Assembly: GCA_023662825.1 (NCBI GenBank)
Contig: JAMPIH010000014.1
Coordinates: 1-54,080, forward strand
Reading direction: 5' to 3'
DNA: 54,080 nucleotides
Origin: Bacteroides sp.
GTDB taxonomy: Bacteria; Bacteroidota; Bacteroidia; Bacteroidales; P3
Part shown: piece by piece, positions 15,563 to 23,289 of the stretch
Layout of the letters: every line of letters starts with the position of its first letter
Position numbering within the stretch: the stretch's first letter is position 1
The notes under the pieces: model-generated
Seen by the model: the letters and a program-made list of their open reading frames with translations, nothing else
What the model was told of the DNA's origin: nothing
Database searches by the model: none
Program-made: the position numbers and the translations under genes

Positions 15563-16111
15563 CTACAATTCGTAAACCGCCTGCTTGAACTGCGTGCCCT
15601 TGTCCTGGTAGCTTTCGAACAGGTCGAAGCTGGGACAGGCGGGCGAAAGCAGCACGATCTCGCCTTCGTTGGCCATCAGGTAGGCCGCCTGCACGGCGTT
15701 GGCCATATTGTCGGTTTCCACGATATCGGAAACGATGTCGCCGAAAGCCGCCACAACAGGCGCGTTATCCGAACCCAGGCACACGATGCGGCACACTTTC
15801 TTGGCCACCATGGGGCGCAAGGCCGCCAGATCCACGTCTTTGGTCTGTCCGCCCACGATCCATACCACGGGGCGGGTCATGCTCTCGAGCGCGAACCAGG
15901 TGGAATTCACGTTGTAGGATTTGGCGTCGTCGATGTATTCGACCCCGCGCACCTTGGCCACATACTCCATGCGGTGTCCCGTCTGGCGGAAATCCCGGAA
16001 GCTTTCCTGAATGGCGCGTTTGCGCAGGTTCTGGATATGCGCGGCCACCGTTTCAGCCATCGATGCGGAGGCATACCCTTGTTTCGCCAATGTTTCTATA
16101 TTCATTTTCAT
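15563..16111 (-). CDS. murD: MurD remnant: C-terminal domain only of UDP-MurNAc-L-Ala--D-Glu ligase
   Basis: The 182-aa frame covers only the last third of MurD (normal length about 430-450). It opens MKMNIETLAKQGYASASMAE, which lines up with the start of the C-terminal part (usually ...LALQGKHNxYNSMAA). It then has ESFRDFRQTGHRMEYV (36-51), VEYIDDAKSYNVNSTW (58-72; usually DSKATNVNS, with the Lys kept), WIVGG (84-88), CLGSDN and a SPACPSFDLFESY motif (156-168). The N-terminal UDP-binding and central ATP-binding domains, including GTNGKT, are absent. The adenine-contacting KHN motif is lost as well. The frame is clean and starts 10 bases after the mraY stop, where full murD belongs. Alone it should not ligate D-Glu. 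A full murD elsewhere, a strain deletion or an assembly deletion are the options. Confidence 0.85.
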   Translation of the reverse strand: MKMNIETLAKQGYASASMAETVAAHIQNLRKRAIQESFRDFRQTGHRMEYVAKVRGVEYIDDAKSYNVNSTWFALESMTRPVVWIVGGQTKDVDLAALRPMVAKKVCRIVCLGSDNAPVVAAFGDIVSDIVETDNMANAVQAAYLMANEGEIVLLSPACPSFDLFESYQDKGTQFKQAVYEL

Positions 16112-16121
16112 CGCTATGTAA

Positions 16122-17372
16122 TTATCTGAGTTTTAACGTAACCAATGTAACCACGGCCAACAGCAGGCCGATAATGAAAAAGCGCATCACGATCTTGGGT
16201 TCCTTGAACCCCGCCACCTGGTAATGGTGGTGTATCGGGGTCATCTTGAAGATGCGTCTGCCCTCGCCGCAGCGTTTCTTGGTGTATTTGAAGTAGGAAA
16301 CCTGCATGATTACCGAAAGGCTTTCCACCAGGAAGATGCCGCAGAGGATGGGCAGCAGCAGTTCCTTGCGTATCAGGAGCGCGAACACGGCGATGATGCC
16401 GCCGATGGTAAGGCTGCCCGTATCGCCCATGAACACCTGCGCCGGATAGGTGTTGTACCACAGAAAACCGATAGTGGCTCCCACGAAGGCCGAGATGAAT
16501 ATGGTGAGCTCGCCCACGTGCGGGATATACATGATATTGAGGTAGTCGGCAAAGATGATGTTGCCCGAAACCCAAGACAGTATGGCCAGGGTAGCCCCGA
16601 TGATGGCCGAGGTTCCGGTGGCCAGGCCGTCGATGCCGTCGGTAAGGTTGCTGCCGTTCGACACCGCCGTTATCACGAAGATCACCACCAGCACGAACAG
16701 GATCCAGGCGTATTTTCCCCAGTTCGGGTTGACCCATTCCACGATGCCCCGGTAATCGAGTTCGTTGTTCTTGACGAAAGGAATCGTGGTGACGAGCGAT
16801 TTCTCGGTGCTGGTCTCGAACGCGGCCTTGGCCTGCTCGTATTCCGACTGGTCGAGCATATTGTGGTTCTCAACGTAGGCCGAGGCGTTCTTGCCCGAAA
16901 CCACCACGTCGGGATGAAAGCACATCACCAAGCCGACCACCAGGCCCAGCACCACCTGGCCCACCACCTTGAACTTACCCTGCAGGCCGTGTTTGTCGTG
17001 CTTGAACACCTTGATGTAGTCGTCCATAAAGCCCATTGCGCCCAGCCATACGGTGGTGAGCAGCATCAGCAGCACGTAGATGTTGTCCAACCGGCACAAC
17101 AGAAGCACGGGAATCAGGATGGCGGCGATGATGATGAGTCCGCCCATCGTGGGCGTCCCCTCCTTTTCTTTCTGTCCGTCCAGTCCCAGTTCGCGCACGG
17201 TCTCGCCAATCTGCTTACGGCGCAGTTTGGCGATCATCCATTTTCCGCCCACCCACATGATGACCAACGAGAACAGGAACGCCATGCCAGCCCGGAAAGA
17301 GATGTACTGGAACACCCCCGCCCCCGGCATATCGAACTGTTCGTGCAAATAGGAAAACAAATAATACAACAT
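16122..17372 (-). CDS. mraY: MraY, phospho-MurNAc-pentapeptide transferase
   Basis: MraY transfers phospho-MurNAc-pentapeptide from UDP to undecaprenyl phosphate, making lipid I at the inner membrane. The 416-aa protein has about ten membrane helices, the Asp pair in [22 protein letters not shown] (about 114-135), the [12 protein letters not shown] motif near 240 and the late TPIHHHYQ motif near 385. A loop of about 60 residues (about 160-220, [19 protein letters not shown]) is larger than in E. coli MraY (360 aa), a known Bacteroidota feature. It follows murE by 16 bases and is followed after 10 bases by the shortened murD. Confidence 0.96.
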   Translation of the reverse strand: MLYYLFSYLHEQFDMPGAGVFQYISFRAGMAFLFSLVIMWVGGKWMIAKLRRKQIGETVRELGLDGQKEKEGTPTMGGLIIIAAILIPVLLLCRLDNIYVLLMLLTTVWLGAMGFMDDYIKVFKHDKHGLQGKFKVVGQVVLGLVVGLVMCFHPDVVVSGKNASAYVENHNMLDQSEYEQAKAAFETSTEKSLVTTIPFVKNNELDYRGIVEWVNPNWGKYAWILFVLVVIFVITAVSNGSNLTDGIDGLATGTSAIIGATLAILSWVSGNIIFADYLNIMYIPHVGELTIFISAFVGATIGFLWYNTYPAQVFMGDTGSLTIGGIIAVFALLIRKELLLPILCGIFLVESLSVIMQVSYFKYTKKRCGEGRRIFKMTPIHHHYQVAGFKEPKIVMRFFIIGLLLAVVTLVTLKLR

Positions 17373-17388
17373 CGCTGTCTGTTTTTAA

Positions 17389-18903
17389 TTATTTATCCGT
17401 ATCCGTTTCGTTCTTCCATACGGCGGGAAGACATTCGGCCAGCACCTCGCGGTCGTCGAAATGATGCTTCACGCCCTTTACTTCCTGATAGTTCTCGTGA
17501 CCCTTGCCCGCCACCAGGATTACGTCGCCGCTGCCGGCCAGGGCGCAGGCGGTCTTGATGGCTTCCTTCCGGTCGGCAATGCAGAGGGTCTTGGCGCGTT
17601 GGGTGGGCGAAAGGCCGGCCATCATCTGGTCGATGATTTCCTGCGGATCCTCAAAGCGGGGATTGTCGGTGGTGATGATGAGGCGGTCGCTCAAATCGCA
17701 GGCAATCTGTGCCATGATGGGGCGCTTGCCCGTATCGCGGTTGCCGCCGCAGCCCACCACGCACACCACCTGCCGCACCTCTCCGCGCAGGCTGTCGATT
17801 GTGGAAAGCACGTTCTGCAGGGCGTCGGGCGTGTGGGCGTAATCCACGATGCCCAACTTGTTGCCCTCGGTCGATTTGAGCGTCTCGAAACGGCCCGGCG
17901 CCTCGGTAAGGCAGCTCATGGCGCGCAGCACCTCCGTCTTGTCCATGCCCAGCAGCATGGCCGAGGCATAGATGGCGGTAAGGTTGTAGGCGTTGAAACG
18001 GCCCACCAGCCGCATGCACACTTCGGTGCCATCCATATCCAGCTGCAAGCCGGAAAGAGAGTCTTCCAATACCTTTACGTTGAAATCGGCGGGCGAACGC
18101 AGCGAATACGTGCGGCAAAGCGCCTTGGTGTTCTGCAGCATCACCTCCCCGTTGCGGTCGTCGGCGTTCACCAGGGCGAAAGCCGTGGAAGGCAGCCGGT
18201 CGAAGAACAGTTTCTTGGCCTTGATGTAGGCGTCGAACGTCTTGTGGTAGTCTAAGTGATCGCGGGTGATGTTGCTGAAGATGGCACCCCGGAAATTCAG
18301 TCCGGCGATGCGGTTCTGCACCGCCGCGTGGGAACTCACCTCCATGAAGGCGTAGTCGCAGCCTTCATCGACCATGCGGCGCAGGAGCGCGTTTATTTCC
18401 AGCGCGTCACCCGTGGTGTGGGTGCTGGGCACCGTCCGGGTGTCGATGCGGTTCTCGATCGTGGAAAGCAGCCCCGCCTTATAGCCAAGCAAGCGGAACA
18501 GACGGTACAGCAGCGTTACCGTGGTGGTCTTGCCGTTGGTGCCGGTAATGCCCACCAATTGCAGCTGGCGCGAGGGATGCCCGTAGAAGGCCGAGGCCAT
18601 ATGACCCATCAGCAGGCTGCTGCTCTGGGCCTGTATGTAGGTGATGTCTTGTTGCGGATGTTCGGGCATCTGTTCGCAGACCACCGCCACCGCGCCCGAT
18701 TGAACGGCCTTGTCGATGTAGGCGTGGCCATCCACGGCCGTGCCCTTGATGGCAAAAAACACGAAACCGGGAGCCACCGCGCGCGAGTCCTGCGCAAGGC
18801 CGGAAACCTCCCTGTCTAAAGAACCTGTCGCTTTCCACGCTCCCGTTGCGGCGGGCGTGCATTCGGCAAGCAAACGCTCCAATGTACGATTCCTGTCTTC
18901 CAT
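17389..18903 (-). CDS. murE: MurE, UDP-MurNAc-tripeptide synthetase, meso-DAP type
   Basis: MurE adds the third stem residue to UDP-MurNAc-L-Ala-D-Glu. The 504-aa product has all three Mur domains: SGLAQDSRAVAPGFVFFAI (34-52), the P-loop GTNGKTTT (121-128), MEVSSHA near 187 and YIKAKKLFFD with the carbamylated Lys region near 227. The C-terminal TTDNPRFEDP (411-420) contains DNPR, the signature for meso-diaminopimelate, so the wall stem should carry mDAP. It lies between ftsI (9-base gap) and mraY (16-base gap). Confidence 0.97.
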   Translation of the reverse strand: MEDRNRTLERLLAECTPAATGAWKATGSLDREVSGLAQDSRAVAPGFVFFAIKGTAVDGHAYIDKAVQSGAVAVVCEQMPEHPQQDITYIQAQSSSLLMGHMASAFYGHPSRQLQLVGITGTNGKTTTVTLLYRLFRLLGYKAGLLSTIENRIDTRTVPSTHTTGDALEINALLRRMVDEGCDYAFMEVSSHAAVQNRIAGLNFRGAIFSNITRDHLDYHKTFDAYIKAKKLFFDRLPSTAFALVNADDRNGEVMLQNTKALCRTYSLRSPADFNVKVLEDSLSGLQLDMDGTEVCMRLVGRFNAYNLTAIYASAMLLGMDKTEVLRAMSCLTEAPGRFETLKSTEGNKLGIVDYAHTPDALQNVLSTIDSLRGEVRQVVCVVGCGGNRDTGKRPIMAQIACDLSDRLIITTDNPRFEDPQEIIDQMMAGLSPTQRAKTLCIADRKEAIKTACALAGSGDVILVAGKGHENYQEVKGVKHHFDDREVLAECLPAVWKNETDTDK

Positions 18904-18912
18904 ATCCGTTTT

Positions 18913-21030
18913 CTATCCTACCAGTTCCAAAAACACCGGCTGACCCTTGGCGCAGGCGGTGCCTGCCGCCGGATCCTGCCGCTTTACCTTGCCCTTGCCG
19001 CTGACGCGCACCTTAAGGCCGTATCTCTCCAGCAGATATACGGCGTCGCGCAGCCCCAGGCCGCGCACATCGGGCATAACGTCCTTCATGAGGCCGATCT
19101 CCGTGGGGCGGTTTACGCCGCCTTGCCGGAACTTCACGAAGGTGGTGGGCTCCAGCAGGGGTTCGGGCTGTCCGATATGCGTATAGACCGTGGCGATGTC
19201 GGCGGCGTAACCGGAAGCTGCCGGCGCGCCGGCAGCTTCCGGCTGCAAACCTTCGGTTTGCAAACCGCCCTTCATCAGGGTGGCATATACCTTGTCGGCG
19301 ATGCTCCTGAACACGGGCCCGGCCACCGCGCCGCCGTAGATGCGGTTCTTCTGCGGGTTGGTAATCATCACGATGCAGGAATAGCGCGGATTGTCGGCGG
19401 GAAAATACCCGGCGATCGAAGCCCGGTAGGTCATCTTCTCGCCCCGGTTGCCGTAGTTCATCTGCGCCGTGCCCGTCTTGGCGGCCACCTTGTAGAGGGG
19501 GTTCTTCATACATACACCCGTTCCGTTCTCCACCGCGCCCTCCAGCATCCGCTTCACCTTGGCCAAGGTTTCCTTACTGCATATCCTGTCCACCAGCACC
19601 TGCGGCTCCATTTTCCTTACCAGCGCGTTTCCGTGCCGGATCTCGCTCACGAAAAGCGGCTTCATCAACTTGCCGTCGTTGGCCACCGCGTTGTACAGCG
19701 CCAGAATCTGCAAGGGCGTAAGCTTCACCTCGTAGCCTATCGACATCCACGGCAGCGAAACGCCCGACCAGCTCTTGTCGGACGGATCCTTTACATAAGG
19801 CATCCCCTCTCCTGCTATCTCCACGCCCAGGGGCTGGTTCAACCTCATCCTGTGCAGGTATTCCACAAAGCGGGCCTGTTTCCTGCGGAACACCGTGTCG
19901 GCCAGATACGAGATCCCCACGTTCGACGATTTCTCGAAAGCCTCCTGCAGCGTTACATCGCCCCAGCCTCCCTTGTGCGAGTCCTTCATCCAGCGGTTGT
20001 AGAACTTCCGCTCTCCGGTAGGCACGATCACCGAGGGGTCGCAATGGCTTTCCTCCAGAATGGCGATGGTGGAGGCCAGCTTGAAGGTGGAGCCCGGCTC
20101 CACGGCCTCCCACACGGCGTAGTTCTGACTTTCGGTATAGGAACCGTCGGATTCCTTGCGCAGGTTGGCGATCGAAACCACCTTTCCCGTCTTCACTTCC
20201 ATCAGCACCACGCATCCGTGCTCGGCCTCGTTCGTCTCCATACATTCGCGCAAGGCCGACTCGGCCACGTCCTGTATGCGTATGTCGATGGTGGTTATCA
20301 CATCCTTGCCGTTCTCGGCCTGTACCGCGTCCGCGTCATACACGGGGCGCCACACGCCGTTCGACACCTTTTGGGTCAGGCGTTTCCCGTTCACGCCGTA
20401 CAGTTCCTTCTGATAGGCGTATTCCAAGCCCACGCCCGCCTGGCTTTTCGTCTTGAAACGCCCTATGGTGCGCGCAGCCAGAAGGCCGTTGGGACGCACC
20501 CGCTTTTCTTTCTCCTCCACCACGAAACCGCCCCGGTACTGTCCTTTCCTTAGAATCGGGAAGGTGCGGATCCGGCTCAGTTCGGCATAGGTAACGTCTT
20601 TACGCAACAGGTAATTGCGCTTTTTGTCGCGCCGGGCCGCCGTAAGCTCCCTGCGGTAACGCTCGCTGCTCTTCTCGGGATACATCCGGTGCAGGCTGTC
20701 GCACAGGGGACGCAGGTTGTGGAGAAAGGTGTCGTTGCAGACCACGCTCGGATGCAGATCCATCCGCAAGGTGAAATAAGGCACCGAAACCGCCAGCAGC
20801 GAACGGTCGGCCGAATAGATGTTGCCCCGCACGGCCGGGGTCTCCTCGTAGCGCAGGCTCTGCACGTTCGACTTTGCCAGCAGCTTGTTCCCCTCCACGA
20901 AAATCACCCTGCACATGCGCACGGCTATCGACACGGCAAAAACAAACAGAAGGATGTACACCAGGTACACCTTCCACCAAAAGCCCGTCTTATTGCCGGA
21001 CGCTTTCGTATGTCTGCCGTCTTTGCCCAC
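18913..21030 (-). CDS. ftsI: FtsI/PBP3, septal transpeptidase with one PASTA domain
   Basis: The 705-aa class B penicillin-binding protein crosslinks septal peptidoglycan with FtsW. It has a membrane helix at about 18-40, a pedestal domain, and a transpeptidase domain with STFK (314-317, active Ser314), SSN (368-370) and KTGT (518-521). After a linker (about 585-640) comes a PASTA-like domain (MPDVRGLGLRDAVYLLERYG, about 645-705), as usual for Bacteroidota FtsI and absent from E. coli PBP3. The linker DNA contains two adjacent palindromes (19211-19267) that may be an inserted repeat. The gene starts 9 bases after ftsL and ends 9 bases before murE. Confidence 0.96.
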   Translation of the reverse strand: MGKDGRHTKASGNKTGFWWKVYLVYILLFVFAVSIAVRMCRVIFVEGNKLLAKSNVQSLRYEETPAVRGNIYSADRSLLAVSVPYFTLRMDLHPSVVCNDTFLHNLRPLCDSLHRMYPEKSSERYRRELTAARRDKKRNYLLRKDVTYAELSRIRTFPILRKGQYRGGFVVEEKEKRVRPNGLLAARTIGRFKTKSQAGVGLEYAYQKELYGVNGKRLTQKVSNGVWRPVYDADAVQAENGKDVITTIDIRIQDVAESALRECMETNEAEHGCVVLMEVKTGKVVSIANLRKESDGSYTESQNYAVWEAVEPGSTFKLASTIAILEESHCDPSVIVPTGERKFYNRWMKDSHKGGWGDVTLQEAFEKSSNVGISYLADTVFRRKQARFVEYLHRMRLNQPLGVEIAGEGMPYVKDPSDKSWSGVSLPWMSIGYEVKLTPLQILALYNAVANDGKLMKPLFVSEIRHGNALVRKMEPQVLVDRICSKETLAKVKRMLEGAVENGTGVCMKNPLYKVAAKTGTAQMNYGNRGEKMTYRASIAGYFPADNPRYSCIVMITNPQKNRIYGGAVAGPVFRSIADKVYATLMKGGLQTEGLQPEAAGAPAASGYAADIATVYTHIGQPEPLLEPTTFVKFRQGGVNRPTEIGLMKDVMPDVRGLGLRDAVYLLERYGLKVRVSGKGKVKRQDPAAGTACAKGQPVFLELVG
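19211..19267. repeat. Palindrome cluster inside the ftsI linker
   Basis: 19211-19242 is a perfect 32-bp palindrome with half-site ccggaagctgccggcg. Directly beside it tgcaaacc (19244-19251) and ggtttgca (19255-19262) form a second hairpin with a TTC loop, and cggtttgcaaaccg (19254-19267) is a third overlapping palindrome. Together they encode about residues 589-607, a low-complexity stretch between catalytic and PASTA domains. The arrangement is like a mobile palindromic element tolerated in a disordered linker. Confidence 0.7.
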
Positions 21031-21039
21031 CGGTTTTCC

Positions 21040-21540
21040 TTATTTTTTGCGGCCTTTCGCCGTTTCTTTCGTTTCCTTTATCTTGTAGGGAGGAACCACC
21101 GATTCCTTGACCCCCGTTTCCTGCAGCCGCTTAGCCACCGAAGACTGGAGGCTGATCTGCGTAAGGTTCGTTTGGCTCTCTATCTGCCGGTAGCGCAGAT
21201 CCTTCAGTTCGCCCTTTATGAGCGAGCATTCGCGCACCACCGCTTCGGAACGGTAGTTGTTGGCTATCAGCAGCATGGCCAGAAAAAAAGCGTACAACAC
21301 CAGCCATCCGTATTTCTGCAGGCCTTTGTCCAGCAGCACCGAACCGTCCAGGGCCGAGCGGATTTTCTGCCGGCGCGCGCGCCGCTGTTCCTTTCGTTGC
21401 AGGGCGGCCTCATCTATCTCAGGCTCCTTCGCGGCTTCCTTTTCCGGCTTCCTTCCCTCGAACTCCATCACCAGTTCCGGTTCGGGCAGCGGATCCTTGA
21501 CGGGAGGCTTCGGTTTCGGCTTAATCTTGTTCTTTCCCAT
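21040..21540 (-). CDS. ftsL: FtsL-like divisome protein
   Basis: The 166-aa protein sits between rsmH and ftsI, the fixed position of ftsL. A long charged cytoplasmic N-terminus (1-75, Lys/Pro then Glu/Arg-rich) precedes one membrane helix (about 77-96, GWLVLYAFFLAMLLIANNYR) and a short periplasmic coiled coil (about 98-145) ending in a basic tail. This is the bitopic leucine-zipper topology of FtsL, which forms the FtsQLB complex and activates FtsWI. Primary sequence is poorly conserved in this family, so the call rests on topology and position. The N-terminal extension is longer than in E. coli FtsL (121 aa). Confidence 0.85.
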   Translation of the reverse strand: MGKNKIKPKPKPPVKDPLPEPELVMEFEGRKPEKEAAKEPEIDEAALQRKEQRRARRQKIRSALDGSVLLDKGLQKYGWLVLYAFFLAMLLIANNYRSEAVVRECSLIKGELKDLRYRQIESQTNLTQISLQSSVAKRLQETGVKESVVPPYKIKETKETAKGRKK

Positions 21541-21549
21541 TTCCGCCTC

Positions 21550-22473
21550 CTATTTCTTCTGTGCCACACGCAAACGGGCGCTGCGCGAACGCGGGTTGCG
21601 TTCCAGTTCTTCTTCCGAGGGAACCACGGCCTTGCGCATAACCAACTCGAAAGGCGAAAGGTTGTTGCCGTAAAAGTCTTTTTCTATCTGACCCTGCAGG
21701 TTGCCCGAACGCATAAAGTTCTTTACCATCCTGTCTTCGAGCGAATGGTAGGAGATAACGGCCAGACGCCCGCCCGGAGCGAGTGCCTCCAGGCTCTGTT
21801 TCAAAAATTCCTGCAGGTTCTCCATCTCGCCGTTCACCTCGATGCGCAAGGCCTGGAAAGCCATGGCCAGGAACTTGTTCTCCTTGCCGCGCGGGGTAAA
21901 CTTCTTAAAGAACTCCACCGCCTGCGCCGTATGCCGGAACTCCTGCACCGCGCGGGCTTTCTCCACTTCGGCCGCCAGCCGGCGGGCAAAGGGAATCTCG
22001 CCGAAACGGAAAAAGATATCGGCGAGGCGTTCCTGCGGATAGGTGTTGAGCACTTCGGCCGCCGTGAGCCTGCCTTCCCTGTCCATGCGCATGTCCAAGG
22101 GCCCGTCGGTGCGTATGGAGAAGCCGCGTTCGGGCGTGTCGAACTGATGGGAGGAAACGCCCAGGTCGGCCAGGATGCCGTTTACGGGAAGCGCCTTGTA
22201 AAAACGGAGGTGATTCTTGAGATAGCGGAAATTCTCGCCGATAAGCGTAAAGCGGCCGTCGCCCTTGAAGTCGGGGTCTTCCGAAGCCCGTTGCAGGGCG
22301 TCCGGGTCACGGTCGAAGGCGAAAAGCCGTCCGTTTTCGTTTAGTTTGGAAAGGATGCGGCGGGAATGGCCGCCTCCGCCGAAAGTAACATCCACATACG
22401 TTCCGTCCTCCTGAATGGAAAGCCCCTCCAATGTCTCGCGCAACAAAACCGGGTCATGATAGTCGTTACACAT
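21550..22473 (-). CDS. rsmH: RsmH, 16S rRNA (cytosine1402-N4)-methyltransferase
   Basis: RsmH (MraW) methylates C1402 in the decoding centre of 16S rRNA with S-adenosylmethionine. I set the start at the ATG at 22473 (MCNDYHDPVLLRETLEGL, 307 aa). A longer frame upstream only overlaps mraZ with non-protein-like sequence. Motifs: YHDPVLL at the N-terminus, YVDVTFGGGGHSRRIL (SAM site), AFDRDPDAL, ILADLGVSSHQFDTPERGFS, MRMDREGRLTAAEVLN and AVISYHSLEDRMVKNFM. It is the second gene of the cluster, 11 bases after mraZ. Confidence 0.96.
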   Translation of the reverse strand: MCNDYHDPVLLRETLEGLSIQEDGTYVDVTFGGGGHSRRILSKLNENGRLFAFDRDPDALQRASEDPDFKGDGRFTLIGENFRYLKNHLRFYKALPVNGILADLGVSSHQFDTPERGFSIRTDGPLDMRMDREGRLTAAEVLNTYPQERLADIFFRFGEIPFARRLAAEVEKARAVQEFRHTAQAVEFFKKFTPRGKENKFLAMAFQALRIEVNGEMENLQEFLKQSLEALAPGGRLAVISYHSLEDRMVKNFMRSGNLQGQIEKDFYGNNLSPFELVMRKAVVPSEEELERNPRSRSARLRVAQKK

Positions 22474-22484
22474 GGCATGGACTC

Positions 22485-22973
22485 CTATATTTCCGGCGTG
22501 TCGATCTGCCCCAGGCGTTCGGCCGCCATCTTGGCGAAATCGAATTGGGCCTCGTTCATCTTGTTGTAGGTATCCACATCCCAGATCTCGATGATGTTGA
22601 TTTTCGAAATGAGGACGATTTCCTTGTCGATGTTCTTGATTTTCTTCAGATCCATGGGAATGAGCAGGCGGTCGTTGTTGTCGAGCGACACCGGATTGCC
22701 TTCCGACAGCTTGCGGATCAGCAGCCTGTCCTGCGGATTGTAATGGTTCAGCCTGGCCACCTTGGTCTCGATTTCCTTTTCGAACTCGGCGCGCGGATAG
22801 AGCTCGAGGCAGGCATCGAAGATGCTCTCCTTGATCACGAAGCCTTCTTCCACGCAAGCACCCAACGCCTTTTTCATGGCGGCGGGAAACTTGAAGCGGC
22901 CTCCGGCATCTACCTTACAAAACTCTTTTCCTACTAAAATGGCCATAAACGCATTGTGAAAGGGTTTCATCAT
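22485..22973 (-). CDS. mraZ: MraZ, AbrB-like transcription regulator of the dcw cluster
   Basis: The 162-aa product has the two tandem MraZ half-domains. The first has DAGGRFKFPAAMKKAL (about 22-37) and the second DNNDRLLIPMDLKKI (about 97-111), each a variant of the DxxGR-x-x-x-P DNA-contact motif; the second has lost the Gly. MraZ forms ring oligomers that bind repeated TGGGN boxes and controls its own operon. Met10 (start 22946, MAILVGKEFCKV) fits the family start better than Met1, so the first nine residues are uncertain. Candidate boxes lie just upstream at 23007-23061. Confidence 0.93.
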   Translation of the reverse strand: MMKPFHNAFMAILVGKEFCKVDAGGRFKFPAAMKKALGACVEEGFVIKESIFDACLELYPRAEFEKEIETKVARLNHYNPQDRLLIRKLSEGNPVSLDNNDRLLIPMDLKKIKNIDKEIVLISKINIIEIWDVDTYNKMNEAQFDFAKMAAERLGQIDTPEI

Positions 22974-23006
22974 CCGTCTTCCACATCGGCAAAAATAGAT
23001 ATAAAA

Positions 23007-23061
23007 TCCCTTGCCCTCCCATTTTGTTCATAAAATTTCCTTTTCGATCCAAAAAATCCCA
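23007..23061 (-). promoter_or_regulatory. Candidate MraZ operator boxes
   Basis: On the minus strand TGGGA (23061-23057), TGGAT (23051-23047) and AGGAA (23041-23037) are each separated by exactly 5 bases. A second pair, TGGGA (23021-23017) and AGGGA (23011-23007), is also 5 bases apart. MraZ is known to bind TGGGN repeats with 5-base spacers upstream of mraZ. Two of the five boxes match TGGGN exactly, the rest are degenerate. Confidence 0.6.
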
Positions 23062-23079
23062 TTTTCGGAAAATCAGAAA

Positions 23080-23110
23080 TAAACTACTGTATATCAATGT
23101 AGTACAAAAA
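23080..23110 (-). promoter_or_regulatory. Candidate promoter of the dcw cluster
   Basis: On the minus strand TTTTTG (23110-23105) and TAGTTTA (23086-23080) are 18 bases apart. This resembles the Bacteroidota -33/-7 pair, with the final G of TAnnTTTG missing. The implied start of transcription falls beside the MraZ-box-like repeats, consistent with autoregulation. Confidence 0.4.
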
Positions 23111-23123
23111 CTTTTAGCAAAAG

Positions 23124-23165
23124 TTATTAACAATTTTGTGTTAAATTGTTGATAAGTTATCCGCT
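23124..23165. repeat. AT-rich inverted repeat with DnaA-box-like 9-mers
   Basis: AACAATTT and AAATTGTT (23129-23136, 23143-23150) form a perfect 8-bp inverted repeat with a 6-base spacer. Overlapping it are TTATTAACA (23124-23132), TTATCAACA on the minus strand (23155-23147) and TTATCCGCT (23157-23165), each close to the DnaA box TTATCCACA. Binding is untested. Confidence 0.45.
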
Positions 23166-23241
23166 TCGACATTCAGATTCTTTCCCTAACCCTCCTTTTG
23201 GAATCCATAAAGTTGATTTGCCCCGGCCTCCGCCAACAAAA

Positions 23242-23268
23242 AAGGGCCGGTTCAGTGAACCGGCCCTT
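23242..23268 (-). terminator. Intrinsic terminator after the 1572-aa T9SS protein gene
   Basis: Arms of 11-13 bp (aagggccggttca and its complement) around a minimal loop are followed on the minus strand by TTTTTTG. It lies 22 bases after the stop codon at 23290. Confidence 0.88.
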
Positions 23269-23289
23269 CTTACATTTACAGAGAATACA

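Larger units (their letters stand above)
22974..23289. other. Intergenic control region upstream of the dcw cluster
   Basis: This 316-base gene-free stretch separates mraZ from the 3' end of the next gene upstream. It holds, from left to right, two groups of MraZ-box-like repeats, a candidate promoter reading left, an AT-rich inverted repeat with DnaA-box-like 9-mers, and a terminator for the gene at 23290-28008. I saw no small ORF or structured RNA family beyond these. Confidence 0.8.

Noticed and set aside
22474-22857. 127-codon upstream extension of rsmH into mraZ
   Set aside because: The extension is out of frame with mraZ and has non-protein-like composition. The family start MxNDYHxPVLL lies at 22473.
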